Shown piece by piece: positions 25,362-33,947 of a stretch of 64,000 nt of DNA. Origin of the DNA: Siphonobacter sp. BAB-5405 (GTDB lineage: Bacteria; Bacteroidota; Bacteroidia; Cytophagales; Spirosomataceae). Position numbers and translations under genes: made by a program. The stretch is from contig NZ_NJAG01000019.1 of the NCBI RefSeq assembly GCF_002872335.1, forward strand, positions 38,041 through 102,040. Direction: 5' to 3'. The notes beneath the pieces are model-generated. The model did no database searches, was not told where the DNA came from, and saw nothing but the letters and a program-made list of their open reading frames with translations. Positions within the stretch are counted from its first letter, which is position 1. Every line of letters starts with the position of its first letter.

Positions 25362-26677
25362 CGCCCACCCCCTTCCGATGAATGAAGCACTTTACCGATC
25401 GCAGGAAGATTCTGATTAACAAGGCTAACTACCTGATCGTGGTATTCTGAAGGCTTGTTTTTGAAGCCTCTGGACTGGATTATTTTCAGATTATTGAGCG
25501 AAATTTCTACTGTCTCTACGGGCTTACCATCTATCCGGGCAGATAGAATTAACGAATTCTCATTTTGATAATAACCTGATGAAAAAACGCAGTGACGTAG
25601 TACATCGCCTTCGGTTATAAACTCATCTACCGACTCCAGTACCTTTACCGTAATATCGCCATTACTAAATTCTAGTCCGAAAAACTTTGCTTTTGCCTTT
25701 ACGTATGCTTCCCGATGATTAACAGCTTTTTTACGTTGTTGAGTTAACGTTAGTTGACGCTGATGCTCCCTTTTTTTATCAACGAGTTTGTCATGGGAAA
25801 CAACCAGATCAACCGGGCACACGAAATGACTATTCAAGAGGTCTTTTTGAAAGTCACGAAGCATTTTTATGTAATCCACCCAAAGGGTACCATCAGAAAC
25901 GATGTAATGGTTTCGAATACAAATTTTAACGCTCGGCCAAAGGCCCATTCCAGAAAGTATTTTGTCAGGAGCGTTCCACTGAAAAATGTACTGCAGTAAG
26001 CCAGTCTGACCAGCCTTCAATAGCGTTTCTACCTCACTATCCCGTAAAAGACCACAGAAAAAATTCACGGGCGATATACCGTAAAAATCTCCAGTAAACC
26101 CGTTTCTCTTTAGAGAGGGAATAACCCGTTGACGTGGATATACTTTATCTGCATGAATTGCACTTCTAAGAGTTGCATTACGACTAGCAGTAGTCGTTAG
26201 CCGCAAATGCCCACCAGCCGTCCACGAATCAATGTATCCATTCATAGGATTGGTGGGACAGGAAATCAGGCAAAATTTACCTTCAGGTGTAATCCAATGT
26301 TGCATTACCTCCATCACGTGAGACTCAGCTGGTTTGCCAACCTTACCCCACTTCCGGACGTAAAACATACGAACTACCTGCAGGTCCTCAACCGTAGTCA
26401 GAATTGCGTAGTAAGCGGCTTGGAAATCTCTATGGAGCCTAGTTTCAACTTTATTAAGGGAACAACTGCATTTAGAACAGACAAAATTTGAACATTCAGC
26501 GGTATTAGCAACGATCCAAGTATTGCCGCATTCAAGACAGTTGACTTTGTGTTTCGTCACCAAAGCTCGTTTTTCCAAACAATTAGCAATACCCCAAGCC
26601 TTTTGAGCAGGCGTGATGGGTTTGATTTTATTAATCAACGAAACGACTCGTTTTTCAAGCTTAGTTTTCGGCTTCAT
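25358..26677 (-). CDS. PcfJ-like protein
   Basis: 439 residues. The N-terminus has a zinc ribbon (CLECGNTW and CSKCSCSL, about 47-75). The C-terminal third has the PcfJ pattern: EGDVLRHCVF, ILSARIDGKPVETVEI, and IQSRGFKNKPSEYHDQVV. PcfJ was named in a conjugative plasmid and is widespread in Bacteroidota mobile elements together with PcfK; its biochemical role is not settled. It lies 2 bases after PcfK-like, so the pair is co-translated. Confidence 0.85.
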   Translation of the reverse strand: MKPKTKLEKRVVSLINKIKPITPAQKAWGIANCLEKRALVTKHKVNCLECGNTWIVANTAECSNFVCSKCSCSLNKVETRLHRDFQAAYYAILTTVEDLQVVRMFYVRKWGKVGKPAESHVMEVMQHWITPEGKFCLISCPTNPMNGYIDSWTAGGHLRLTTTASRNATLRSAIHADKVYPRQRVIPSLKRNGFTGDFYGISPVNFFCGLLRDSEVETLLKAGQTGLLQYIFQWNAPDKILSGMGLWPSVKICIRNHYIVSDGTLWVDYIKMLRDFQKDLLNSHFVCPVDLVVSHDKLVDKKREHQRQLTLTQQRKKAVNHREAYVKAKAKFFGLEFSNGDITVKVLESVDEFITEGDVLRHCVFSSGYYQNENSLILSARIDGKPVETVEISLNNLKIIQSRGFKNKPSEYHDQVVSLVNQNLPAIGKVLHSSEGGGR

Positions 26678-26679
26678 GA

Positions 26680-27129
26680 CTAGAAAAGGGATAATTCGTT
26701 GGAAGTAGCTTTTTTCTGAGCGGCGGTTTCGGCCCGTTTTTTCAACTGGGCCTGCTTTTCGGCGACGGCTTTATCAAACGCGGCTTGCTTCGCCTTTTCC
26801 TTCTCCTCTTCCGTCAGCTCTACTACGTGGTTGACGACTACTCGTGCATTGATGGGCTTACCTACTTCGATTTGATCTTCATCGTAGTAGTGCATCGCCA
26901 TTCCGAAAATCTCATCATCTGCAAAGCCAACGCAACCCGATGCTTTCACTTGATTGAGAATGTAAGTGCAACAGTCGTCGATATTCTTCCCAGGCTTTGC
27001 GAAGGTTTCAGCGAAAAGAGAATCCTTTTGGGCCTGACTTTCCAGGAAATTGCGAATAGCAACTTTGAAGAGGTCGGAAACTTTTGCCGACTCAGGCTTT
27101 GCTACGGTTACTGTTTTATTTTTGCTCAT
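26680..27129 (-). CDS. PcfK-like protein
   Basis: 149 residues. VSDLFKVAIRNFLESQAQKD and the following IDDCCTYILNQVKASG plus FGMAMHYYDEDQ are typical of PcfK. The C-terminal part is an Ala/Lys/Gln coiled coil. It overlaps the end of the methyltransferase gene upstream by 14 bases and is followed directly by the PcfJ-like gene, as in conjugative elements. Confidence 0.85.
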   Translation of the reverse strand: MSKNKTVTVAKPESAKVSDLFKVAIRNFLESQAQKDSLFAETFAKPGKNIDDCCTYILNQVKASGCVGFADDEIFGMAMHYYDEDQIEVGKPINARVVVNHVVELTEEEKEKAKQAAFDKAVAEKQAQLKKRAETAAQKKATSNELSLF

Positions 27130-27745
27130 GGTTCAGACGCTTAAAAATCAGGAAGTAGGAATGAAACTTGCGGGCGTGATTCTGCTTTTTAACAGCCCCT
27201 AGGAAACGGTTTCGGGCAATCAGGATGAACATATCCACCCAGCGAAAACCGGACTCTTCGGCCATGTCCATCACTTCTTTGTGAATGGCGTAATTCATGC
27301 GGCCGTGACACTGATCCTGACATTTCACAATTAATACCCCTCCTCGTTTCAGGACCCGAGCGAACTCTTTAATACTCGACCGATAGTGTTCCCGTAGTTG
27401 GGTCATTGATCGGTACCCGCCGTACTTCCGGTCCATCACGTACGTTTCGCTTTGAACGTGGTTTGAGACGACAAACGGCGGATCAAACATCAGGGAACGG
27501 ATAGACTTCGTTTTGAGAGGCAACGCCCGGGAATCAGCTTGTATCGCTTCGGCTTTCTTCGGAGCGATGTCGAAACAGTGCTCGGGCCTCGGAATCGTTT
27601 GGTAAAAACCGCCGTAGCCGTAGGTCGCGTCGCAGTCAATCCCCCGGGGACAATGCAGCTCGAGTATATCCCGTAGCATTTGATCCTGATCGTACCCGAC
27701 CGACATGATAGTTTTGTAGTCGAGGGAAAGTTGAACCCCTTTCAT
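27116..27745 (-). CDS. DNA methyltransferase, DPPF motif
   Basis: 209 residues from the ATG at 27,745. The catalytic motif is MFDPPFV, the D/N-PP-Y/F motif of amino (N6-adenine or N4-cytosine) methyltransferases. CDATYGYGGFY provides the SAM-binding glycine loop and VLKRGGVLIVKCQD a later strand. It overlaps the DUF4942 methyltransferase start by 4 bases upstream and PcfK-like downstream. No C5-cytosine motif (PC with ENV) is present, so it would not make 5-methylcytosine. Confidence 0.8.
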   Translation of the reverse strand: MKGVQLSLDYKTIMSVGYDQDQMLRDILELHCPRGIDCDATYGYGGFYQTIPRPEHCFDIAPKKAEAIQADSRALPLKTKSIRSLMFDPPFVVSNHVQSETYVMDRKYGGYRSMTQLREHYRSSIKEFARVLKRGGVLIVKCQDQCHGRMNYAIHKEVMDMAEESGFRWVDMFILIARNRFLGAVKKQNHARKFHSYFLIFKRLNHEQK

Positions 27746-29271
27746 TTCAGCCCCCCTTCCGGCAGAACCTGCCCTTTGATTTTTGCATAGGTTCGATTGA
27801 GAAGCTCCCAAACCTTATCGTCTTTGAACCTGAAATGACCCGTACCCTTTTTGAAAACTTTGACCTCGAAGAATCCCCAATCGTACCAGTGATTTGTAAT
27901 GAAGTTATTGAAGCTAGGTACCTCTTTCCCGGTCATTTTTAGGTAGGGATAGGATACTGGCCAGGGCTTATCGTGTTTGGGGCAACCCTTCTCCTTCCAT
28001 TCCTGCAAATGTTTCTCATCATCAGCTGTGACCTTTGCCAAATCTGCTGCAGAAAGCGAAGCCCGGCGTATGTTGGGAATAGCATCGAAGTTGGTACCAG
28101 TGATAAAACAGAGGGCTTTGACCAGGTCCGTAATTTCCTTGTAGTTCCGCCGATCGGTTTCAATTTCAATCTTACCGGATATCCAATTAACCGACGTCAA
28201 CCCGTTGATGATAAACTTTTTATTAAGCAAATGGCCTTCGTTGGTTTTCCACCCTTCCACCCCGTAGCGGTTTTCGTGGGTGTGTTGAGTGAAGTTATCG
28301 ACCGCCTCGACGATGGCCTTTTGCATCGTCTGACCCCGTGTGGCGATGATGATTTCAAACATCCGGTAGATGTTCTTAATTGTGAAGGGAAGCTTCTTTT
28401 GGGAGTCAATGAACTTATTCAAATCCTTCAAAACCCCTTCCGTCACATACTTTCCTACCTCCAGTTTGGCAAACACATGCTGCCAGGACTGCATCTGTAA
28501 ACGCTTCAGGAAAAGCTCTTTCGACAGGTCGGTACCGTCTTCGGAGTTTAAACGAATGCTAGCGGAAACACGACCTCCGGACGTACCTACGAGTTCATTC
28601 AATTCCCGCCGTACCGTCTCGAACCGATCAAAGCATTTCGCCGCTGCTACATATCGCTGAACCGTTGCCCGGATTTCATCGTAACGCATCAGGCCGTTTT
28701 CCTGCGGCTCCTCATCCGCATCGAGGTAAAACCCTTCAAAATCGGTTGATTCACTGACCACGGGTTTATACAACTTGATCAGGCCGATGTCAATTCCGGT
28801 AGTACGGTCAGCTCGGGTAAATACATCACCCAGATTTGAAGCCATCCCGTAGTTGTCAATAAGCTTTCCTACCTGACCACGGTACATATTGTATGTATTA
28901 CTGATCGTCTGATAGTTACACAGAGCGATGATTTCACATCCTTCCGGGGCAATCTCCCAGGCGTGAAGAATATGTCGGTCAGCGTTGCTAAAAGGCGGAT
29001 TCATGACAATCATGTCGATGTGACTCACGTCTATAGCTTTCACCGTAAAGAAATCCCCTGCGATCACGTCACATTTTAAACTCACCATCCGACGCAGATC
29101 AGGATCTTTCTCGCAAGCCAGAATTCCTGTTGCCCCATTCTTTTTCAGGTAGCCAACGATGTGACCAACACCAGCGGAAGGTTCGAGGACAATCTTTCCG
29201 TGACAGCCTACTTCCATGCTGTCAAAAACGCCCTCGGGAGTGGGGTAATATTCAATATCAAACAGATTCAC
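27742..29271 (-). CDS. N6-adenine DNA methyltransferase with DUF4942 domain
   Basis: 509 residues, GTG start overlapping the upstream stop (GTGA). The N-terminal 200 residues are a SAM-dependent methyltransferase: EPSAGVGHIVGYL is the SAM site and MNPPFSNADRH holds catalytic NPPF. The C-terminal half (about 230-505) resembles DUF4942, with SWQHVFAKLEVGKYV and FFEVKVFKKGTGHFRF. This two-domain form is common in phages and plasmids. It probably protects phage DNA from restriction, with DUF4942 perhaps giving sequence specificity. Confidence 0.85.
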   Translation of the reverse strand: MNLFDIEYYPTPEGVFDSMEVGCHGKIVLEPSAGVGHIVGYLKKNGATGILACEKDPDLRRMVSLKCDVIAGDFFTVKAIDVSHIDMIVMNPPFSNADRHILHAWEIAPEGCEIIALCNYQTISNTYNMYRGQVGKLIDNYGMASNLGDVFTRADRTTGIDIGLIKLYKPVVSESTDFEGFYLDADEEPQENGLMRYDEIRATVQRYVAAAKCFDRFETVRRELNELVGTSGGRVSASIRLNSEDGTDLSKELFLKRLQMQSWQHVFAKLEVGKYVTEGVLKDLNKFIDSQKKLPFTIKNIYRMFEIIIATRGQTMQKAIVEAVDNFTQHTHENRYGVEGWKTNEGHLLNKKFIINGLTSVNWISGKIEIETDRRNYKEITDLVKALCFITGTNFDAIPNIRRASLSAADLAKVTADDEKHLQEWKEKGCPKHDKPWPVSYPYLKMTGKEVPSFNNFITNHWYDWGFFEVKVFKKGTGHFRFKDDKVWELLNRTYAKIKGQVLPEGGLK

Positions 29272-29471
29272 TTTCCACCCCCTTCCTGTACCAAGTACTC
29301 AATCTTGATTTTAACCAAGTGCTCACCCTTCCGTACCGTGTTGGGTAACTGTTCGCGGCGTAGTAAGGCTTCGGCCTGCGTGGTCCCGATCGTATCGAGC
29401 AGAACGGTTTGCCCTTTCGGGTGGGTGGCGTCCGTAACCACGGCCCACCCCTCAGCTGAGTGCGTTTTCAT
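29268..29471 (-). CDS. Small phage protein
   Basis: 67 residues, start and stop each overlapping neighbours by 4 bases (ATGA, GTGA). Beta-rich, with no recognised motif. Coupled translation supports a real gene. Confidence 0.6.
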   Translation of the reverse strand: MKTHSAEGWAVVTDATHPKGQTVLLDTIGTTQAEALLRREQLPNTVRKGEHLVKIKIEYLVQEGGGK

Positions 29472-29947
29472 TGCTCACCCCCTTCCACTTCTACAGCCAG
29501 GAAGCGAACAACCCCATCCGGGCCGACTGTCATCGGCATGCCGTATTTGATAAAGAGACTATTTGCATCCAGCCAAAACATGGCGTGTTTAGCTTCATGC
29601 GTATAATCCATTGAAAGCGAAATAGTAAGCAGGTTATGAAACATCCGCAGCGTGGATTCCTGTTGGTCCATGGCCGCAATACGATTCGCCTCTAATTCGG
29701 GTACCTCTTGCCAAAGGGATTTATCCAGTACCGCTTTCATAGATTCCTGAAGACGGGCGGCAAAATTGCGGACGGTCTGATTATAGACTGAGGTACCTTT
29801 CAGTTCGTCTATCTTGTCAATTAGAAATTGCATAGCCGTCGTGGCTTCAAGAGCCATTACCAGTTCATGCAGATTTAAAGATTCCGTAAAAACAGGCTGA
29901 GCGACCTGCTTTTTAGGCTTGGGCTTGATGAAATTGGCTTTTCTCAT
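29468..29947 (-). CDS. Phage protein, unknown
   Basis: 159 residues from the ATG at 29,947, preferred because it overlaps the stop of the small membrane peptide (AAAATGA). Basic N-terminus (KPKPKK), then a helical body. No family recognised. Confidence 0.6.
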   Translation of the reverse strand: MRKANFIKPKPKKQVAQPVFTESLNLHELVMALEATTAMQFLIDKIDELKGTSVYNQTVRNFAARLQESMKAVLDKSLWQEVPELEANRIAAMDQQESTLRMFHNLLTISLSMDYTHEAKHAMFWLDANSLFIKYGMPMTVGPDGVVRFLAVEVEGGEQ

Positions 29948-30060
29948 TTTGCACCTCCCTTCCCGAAACCGTTGGTCAGAACGGTGTAATACAAGCGAAT
30001 AAGCCACACGCCGCCGAATCCGGTTACGGATTGCAGGGCAAGAACAACTACTGATTTCAT
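29944..30060 (-). CDS. Tiny membrane peptide, 38 residues
   Basis: MKSVVVLALQSVTGFGGVWL and then IRLYYTVLTNGFGKGGAK: a single hydrophobic helix with a basic C-terminus. Its TGA overlaps the next ATG. The conserved 19-base leader repeat lies 7 bases upstream of its start codon. Confidence 0.5.
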   Translation of the reverse strand: MKSVVVLALQSVTGFGGVWLIRLYYTVLTNGFGKGGAK

Positions 30061-30067
30061 AGATTGA

Positions 30068-30086
30068 TTATGTATTAATTGATTAA
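30068..30086 (-). repeat. Leader repeat, copy A
   Basis: TTAATCAATTAATACATAA on the minus strand, immediately upstream of the 38-residue peptide start. Identical copy at 35,737-35,755 and a 14-base partial copy at 36,335-36,348, all just before start codons. Confidence 0.7.
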
Positions 30087-30100
30087 AAAGGGTACTCTAC

Positions 30101-30469
30101 TTATTCCGCGTCAATAAGGGTAATCGTGGTTTTTTGCTGACTGCGTTCCTTGCGGGGAATGATCACGTTACGATACTCTCGCTGGACAATGATCTTAGGA
30201 GAATCGTCTTTGATGACTCCGGCCAGAACGATGGCATCGGTTAAGCATTTCCCAGTAGCAGTCAGGTTTTCAAAATCCATTTCCGGGCCTATGGAATACC
30301 GGGTAAGGATGAACTTTACTTTGCCAGGGTGTCTGTTTCGGGTTTGATAAGTGACCGTCCACTGGTACCGATCGCGGCGTTTCTTGTACGCATGATGGTT
30401 TTCCCGTTTGAGTCCTTTTGATCCATTCAGGCCCGGAATAACCTCCATGATGGTGATGGTAGTCGTCAT
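30101..30469 (-). CDS. RusA-like Holliday junction resolvase
   Basis: 122 residues. The RusA pattern is a single acidic motif near the middle followed by AGVIKDD. Here MDFENLTATGKCLTDAI and LAGVIKDDSPKIIV match that style, with conserved acidic residues for metal binding. It would resolve branched phage replication intermediates before packaging. It follows the DnaC-like gene with a 4-base overlap. Confidence 0.72.
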   Translation of the reverse strand: MTTTITIMEVIPGLNGSKGLKRENHHAYKKRRDRYQWTVTYQTRNRHPGKVKFILTRYSIGPEMDFENLTATGKCLTDAIVLAGVIKDDSPKIIVQREYRNVIIPRKERSQQKTTITLIDAE

Positions 30470-31395
30470 TTTCGTAAATCCCCGATTTCGTCAGGAAACG
30501 CCAACTGATTAAACATTTCCCGCATCCGGCTTCTGACTCTGGGCCCGTATATGGCTTCGATCTGGTCTGGGTCGAGGTTGGTAGTAATGTGAATCCGGCC
30601 TTTCAGATCAGGACGATTGTAGGCTTTCTGAATCACCTCAGCCATTACGTTTCGTCGGTTTCCGTAGTTGGAAGAGGTTTCTTCCGTTCCCAGATCATCG
30701 TAACACCATCCGTACTGCGTATCCCCGTTGAACGGGTTCGGTCTGCCTTTTGCTGGAGTAGCATACTTTTCCAAAGCTTCAACCCCGTCTTGCGTGTAAG
30801 CGTCTGAAATATCAGAGCAGGGAACCAGTAGAAAAGCCGCTGACGGATTCGTACGAACTGCTTTCATGGTGTAGGTTTTTCCACAACCAATACCCCCGAA
30901 AATGATTAGTCCCTTTTCCAGATCCAACCCGTACCCCTCTGCCCGGTAATCTTTGCTGAAATACAAGGCCAGTGCTTTGATGATGTCTTTGTTGGCCTCA
31001 GTGATTCGGAGCGGGAACCCGCATGCCCTGGCATTTTGCTGAATCCACCGAAAGTACTCCTCAGCGGTAACTTTGGGATAGTGAATGTCCCGGAAACAAT
31101 ACGCTGCGTAATTCTGGCGATTAATCAGAGCGGCTTTTTCCTTTCGGACCTCCTTGCGAACCTCATCCATGGCAGTCAGGTAAGGGAAATTTTGAAAGAG
31201 GTCTTTCTGTTTGGCCTTTACCTTTAGGAAAATAGCCCGGTCTCCCTGATCTAATGTCACGTCCTTCGCTTCGATCGGATTATAACTTCTTATCAAACCG
31301 CTTTGACGTGGAGGGCGGAACACCGGGAGGCTTGAGCCCTGCGTATTTAGCTCCACCGAATTGTTTTTTTGAATAACCTGCTGAATCGTTTTCAT
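30466..31395 (-). CDS. DnaC/IstB-like AAA+ helicase loader
   Basis: 309 residues. Walker A IIFGGIGCGKTY, Walker B WCYDDLGTE, sensor HITTNLDP and arginine finger RVRSRM are in the expected order in the C-terminal 170 residues. It loads the replicative helicase, which must be the host's because none is seen here. Its first 116 bases overlap the initiator gene in another frame. Confidence 0.85.
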   Translation of the reverse strand: MKTIQQVIQKNNSVELNTQGSSLPVFRPPRQSGLIRSYNPIEAKDVTLDQGDRAIFLKVKAKQKDLFQNFPYLTAMDEVRKEVRKEKAALINRQNYAAYCFRDIHYPKVTAEEYFRWIQQNARACGFPLRITEANKDIIKALALYFSKDYRAEGYGLDLEKGLIIFGGIGCGKTYTMKAVRTNPSAAFLLVPCSDISDAYTQDGVEALEKYATPAKGRPNPFNGDTQYGWCYDDLGTEETSSNYGNRRNVMAEVIQKAYNRPDLKGRIHITTNLDPDQIEAIYGPRVRSRMREMFNQLAFPDEIGDLRK

Positions 31396-32188
31396 TGCCT
31401 TTTCCGTCGATTTGGTCTCGTTTTTTGGGGAGGTAGGTTTTCAGCCAATCCCGAAAATTCGATTTCATGTCATTGTCGTCTTTCCAGCGGGGAACCTGAC
31501 TTTTCAATCTTTCACCTTCGATGAATTCGTTAAGCACACTGGGAAATTCCGGATAAACGTCGAGTAGGTTGTTTGCCTTGATTCCCCGCATCGCCAACAC
31601 CTGGCACATGTCGTTAGAACTGATTCCGTCGTAAACCTTTTGCCATACTTCCGGCAAAAAGGGGGCCGCCGCAACCGGGGTTTGTTTTTGAATACCTTCC
31701 GCTTTTTTTGAAAGATAATTTTCTGAAAAATCGCTTTCGTCCTCGCTTTGGTTGGTAGGTTGGTAGGGATGTTTTATTGTTTTATTTAAATGGGTTTCGT
31801 TGGCGGTTTCGGGTCCGGTTTCGTCTGCGGTTCTATCTGGAACCTCATTCGGTACCGCATTCATACCCTTTGCGGTTCTACCTAATACCGCACCCGGCAC
31901 CGCAGAGCCCACAAAAAACTTAGCTTTAGCATAGTCGCCACGACCCTCTTTAAGCGTAATAAAACGGTTCTCAACTAACCAACGACGGCACTCCAGATAA
32001 TTCTTTTTGCCCAAGCGAACCTTACTAATCAAGCGGTCGTATTCAATCTCAACCTCTCTCCACTTGTTACGATTGACTGAATCCAGGACGGCGAAAAACA
32101 GACTGGCATGGTCTCCCTTATACCCTTCCAGGTATGGAGCTTCATCCCAAAAACTGTTGATGATTTCGATATAATTAAACCCCGCCAT
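31280..32188 (-). CDS. Phage replication initiator candidate
   Basis: 302 residues. The N-terminal 80 residues look like a winged helix (EIEYDRLISKVRLGKKNYLE and RRWLVENRFITLKEG), as in DnaD and phage O-like proteins. The middle is a disordered linker (about 95-160) encoded by iteron-like DNA. The C-terminus has an acidic helix pair. It sits just before the helicase loader, as in lambda-type O-P gene pairs. Initiator identity is inferred. Confidence 0.7.
   Translation of the reverse strand: MAGFNYIEIINSFWDEAPYLEGYKGDHASLFFAVLDSVNRNKWREVEIEYDRLISKVRLGKKNYLECRRWLVENRFITLKEGRGDYAKAKFFVGSAVPGAVLGRTAKGMNAVPNEVPDRTADETGPETANETHLNKTIKHPYQPTNQSEDESDFSENYLSKKAEGIQKQTPVAAAPFLPEVWQKVYDGISSNDMCQVLAMRGIKANNLLDVYPEFPSVLNEFIEGERLKSQVPRWKDDNDMKSNFRDWLKTYLPKKRDQIDGKGNENDSAGYSKKQFGGAKYAGLKPPGVPPSTSKRFDKKL
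31826..31904. repeat. Iteron-like repeats inside initiator gene
   Basis: Five exact TGCGGT/ACCGCA copies at 31,826, 31,854, 31,871, 31,887 and 31,899, with both orientations, in 79 bases. Several share the extension TGCGGTTCTA. They fall in the disordered linker of the initiator gene, as iterons do in lambda O, so this is a candidate origin. Confidence 0.55.
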
Positions 32189-32235
32189 GCCTTTAATTGC
32201 TCACTAACGATTATTGATACACGCCGACTACTTTC

Positions 32236-32475
32236 TTACCACTTAATGGTAATGGGAAAACCGGGAGTACGTACTTGCGACACCATGTATCCCATCCCTA
32301 TTAACTTCCTTTGAACAGGACCGCTCAGATTGTATACGATCAGTTCAAATTTTTCGGCCTCAGCCGCTTCCGAGATTTTCCCAATAATCACGTCGTACTC
32401 CTTCTGATCGAAAGCATCTTTGCTGGCCTTTGTAGTGGCCTTCTGTGCTTTCTGTCTTGCTTCGTTTGCTGTCAT
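32236..32475 (-). CDS. Small phage protein, unknown
   Basis: 79 residues from the ATG at 32,475 (an upstream start gives 95 but reaches into structured intergenic DNA). N-terminal basic helix, central alpha/beta segment. No family recognised. Confidence 0.55.
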   Translation of the reverse strand: MTANEARQKAQKATTKASKDAFDQKEYDVIIGKISEAAEAEKFELIVYNLSGPVQRKLIGMGYMVSQVRTPGFPITIKW

Positions 32476-32784
32476 TGGATTGATGTTTAAAAGTGAAAAA
32501 TGGGCGGGTTTGAGTAGGGACATATTACACGTTTGTAGTACGTACCGCCCTCCGTGCTTCGGAAATCAAGCTGTGGCTCTTAGAGGAATTGCACCTATGT
32601 TTCCTTTTGATCGTCGATACGTCGAATCCAAAGTCGGCTTGCTAACTAGCCGAAGGAGCCTGATAATGGAAAAAGAAACACTCCCTATCAGCAGGGCTAA
32701 AAGCGAGTGTGTAACTACTCTGAATATTTGAAGCGGGGCCAGCCGCCACCGGCCACCGCTTCAGCAACCCTCCGCCAAGGATTG
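32476..32784. other. Non-coding stretch with tRNA-like folding
   Basis: No gene. On the minus strand 32,660-32,574 has tRNA-like ends: GGCTCCT pairs with AAGAGCC in 6 of 7 positions, a D-arm GGCT/AGCC with loop AGTTAGCA, and a T-arm AGG/CCT with loop TGCAATT. No acceptable anticodon stem could be built, so this is at best a tRNA relic. A hairpin follows at 32,731-32,763. Confidence 0.4.
32731..32763 (-). terminator. Hairpin after 201-residue gene
   Basis: GAAGCGGGGCC pairs with GGCCACCGCTTC with a one-base bulge, followed on the minus strand by AAATATTC. It lies 22 bases beyond the stop of the gene at 32,785. Confidence 0.5.
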
Positions 32785-33390
32785 CTATTTTTTACGAGGC
32801 TTACGAGGCCGCTTCGGCTTCTGCTCGGGTTCCTCTTCATCGAGGGGGTCGGGATCTTCTGTGGCCGACTCTTGCTCCCCAGTCTCCCCTTCATCCGGAT
32901 TCTCCTCGTTCACATCCTCGTGATCAATATCCTCGACCACCCCTGAATCGTCTTTCGGCTGATCACCGGAGCCTAGCAGGAACGGACCTTTCGAGTCATC
33001 ATCGATGGGCTCGTTTTGCATCCGCTGCTGTTCTTCATAGGCCCGTTGTTCTTCGATGGAAAGCTGCATATCCTTACCCGACAGCCGCTCCGTTTTTATG
33101 ACCTCACCCGTTTCCTCATCCACCCACTCCCAAATGCCCAGTAACAGGTTTTTACGCTTGCGGGCGTAAATCTTACGATGTTCCCACCCATCCTTAATTT
33201 GCCGCGACAGGATATTCATATTCGCCGCAAGCCCGTCGATTTTCGACTTATACTGGCTCCCGCTGGCTTTCTTTTCCTCTTCCAGTTCCGATTTTTCGAC
33301 CGTCTTTTCAGCGAGCGAAATGGCCAAGTTGTTCTTTTCTTCCTGGGAGTAGAAATACTTGATTTCTACGTATTCCTTGAGTTCAGACAT
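32785..33390 (-). CDS. Coiled-coil phage protein, unknown
   Basis: 201 residues from the ATG at 33,390. The N-terminal 120 residues are coiled coil (Lys/Glu-rich), and the C-terminal 80 are acidic with a Lys/Arg-rich end (PKRPRKPRKK). Not recognised. Early operon position. Confidence 0.65.
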   Translation of the reverse strand: MSELKEYVEIKYFYSQEEKNNLAISLAEKTVEKSELEEEKKASGSQYKSKIDGLAANMNILSRQIKDGWEHRKIYARKRKNLLLGIWEWVDEETGEVIKTERLSGKDMQLSIEEQRAYEEQQRMQNEPIDDDSKGPFLLGSGDQPKDDSGVVEDIDHEDVNEENPDEGETGEQESATEDPDPLDEEEPEQKPKRPRKPRKK

Positions 33391-33547
33391 GGTGACAAGA
33401 TTTGATATGTTCGTAAATCCAGATAAAAAACAAGTGGACGTAAGCGTAGGAGAACAAAGCAATGATCAGGTAGGTAGTGACATTCTCCCAATCCAAGCTT
33501 TTAAAGAATCCTTTACGCCTGCGGATGAATCGTTTAAGCGTTTTCAT
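33383..33547 (-). CDS. Tiny membrane peptide, 54 residues
   Basis: Starts at the ATG 33,547, overlapping the previous gene, and ends at TGA 33,383. The N-terminus is basic (LKRFIRRRKG) and the middle holds one hydrophobic segment (YLIIALFSYAYVHLFFIWIY). Found by translating the gap between the two flanking genes. No family recognised. Confidence 0.6.
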   Translation of the reverse strand: MKTLKRFIRRRKGFFKSLDWENVTTYLIIALFSYAYVHLFFIWIYEHIKSCHHV

Positions 33548-33947
33548 TTTCATAGAATTGGGGGAAGAGTTTGTCGAGTTCAGGAAGCTCAGGATTGATC
33601 ATGTAATGCAAAACCTGATCGGGGACGTGCTCGGCTAGATGCTTTGCCAAACGTTTCCAGGCCTCACCCCATTCGCGAACCCCTTCAATGGCTTTACGAA
33701 TCTCCTCCATTTTGTCTGTTAGCCCCCAGGTATGGTATTCCGCATCGCTGTTTGAACTCAGGGCATCTTCTCCCCCTTCCAGCCCCTTTAGTTCATTCTC
33801 GGTTTTTCCTACTGCCCGTTCAATGGAGCGAATCGCCTCGATTACCTTATCAATTTTCCCGCATTGCCAGGTGATTGGATCGGGAACGTTAAAAAGCCTT
33901 TCGCTCATGGCGACACCCGTAGCGGCTTTGATATCGTCGATCTTCAT
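33534..33947 (-). CDS. Phage protein, unknown
   Basis: 137 residues from the ATG at 33,947, which overlaps the upstream stop (TAATG). Helical and acidic, with Trp/Cys-containing ITWQCGKIDKVIEAIRSIER near residue 30. No recognised family. Confidence 0.6.
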   Translation of the reverse strand: MKIDDIKAATGVAMSERLFNVPDPITWQCGKIDKVIEAIRSIERAVGKTENELKGLEGGEDALSSNSDAEYHTWGLTDKMEEIRKAIEGVREWGEAWKRLAKHLAEHVPDQVLHYMINPELPELDKLFPQFYENENA

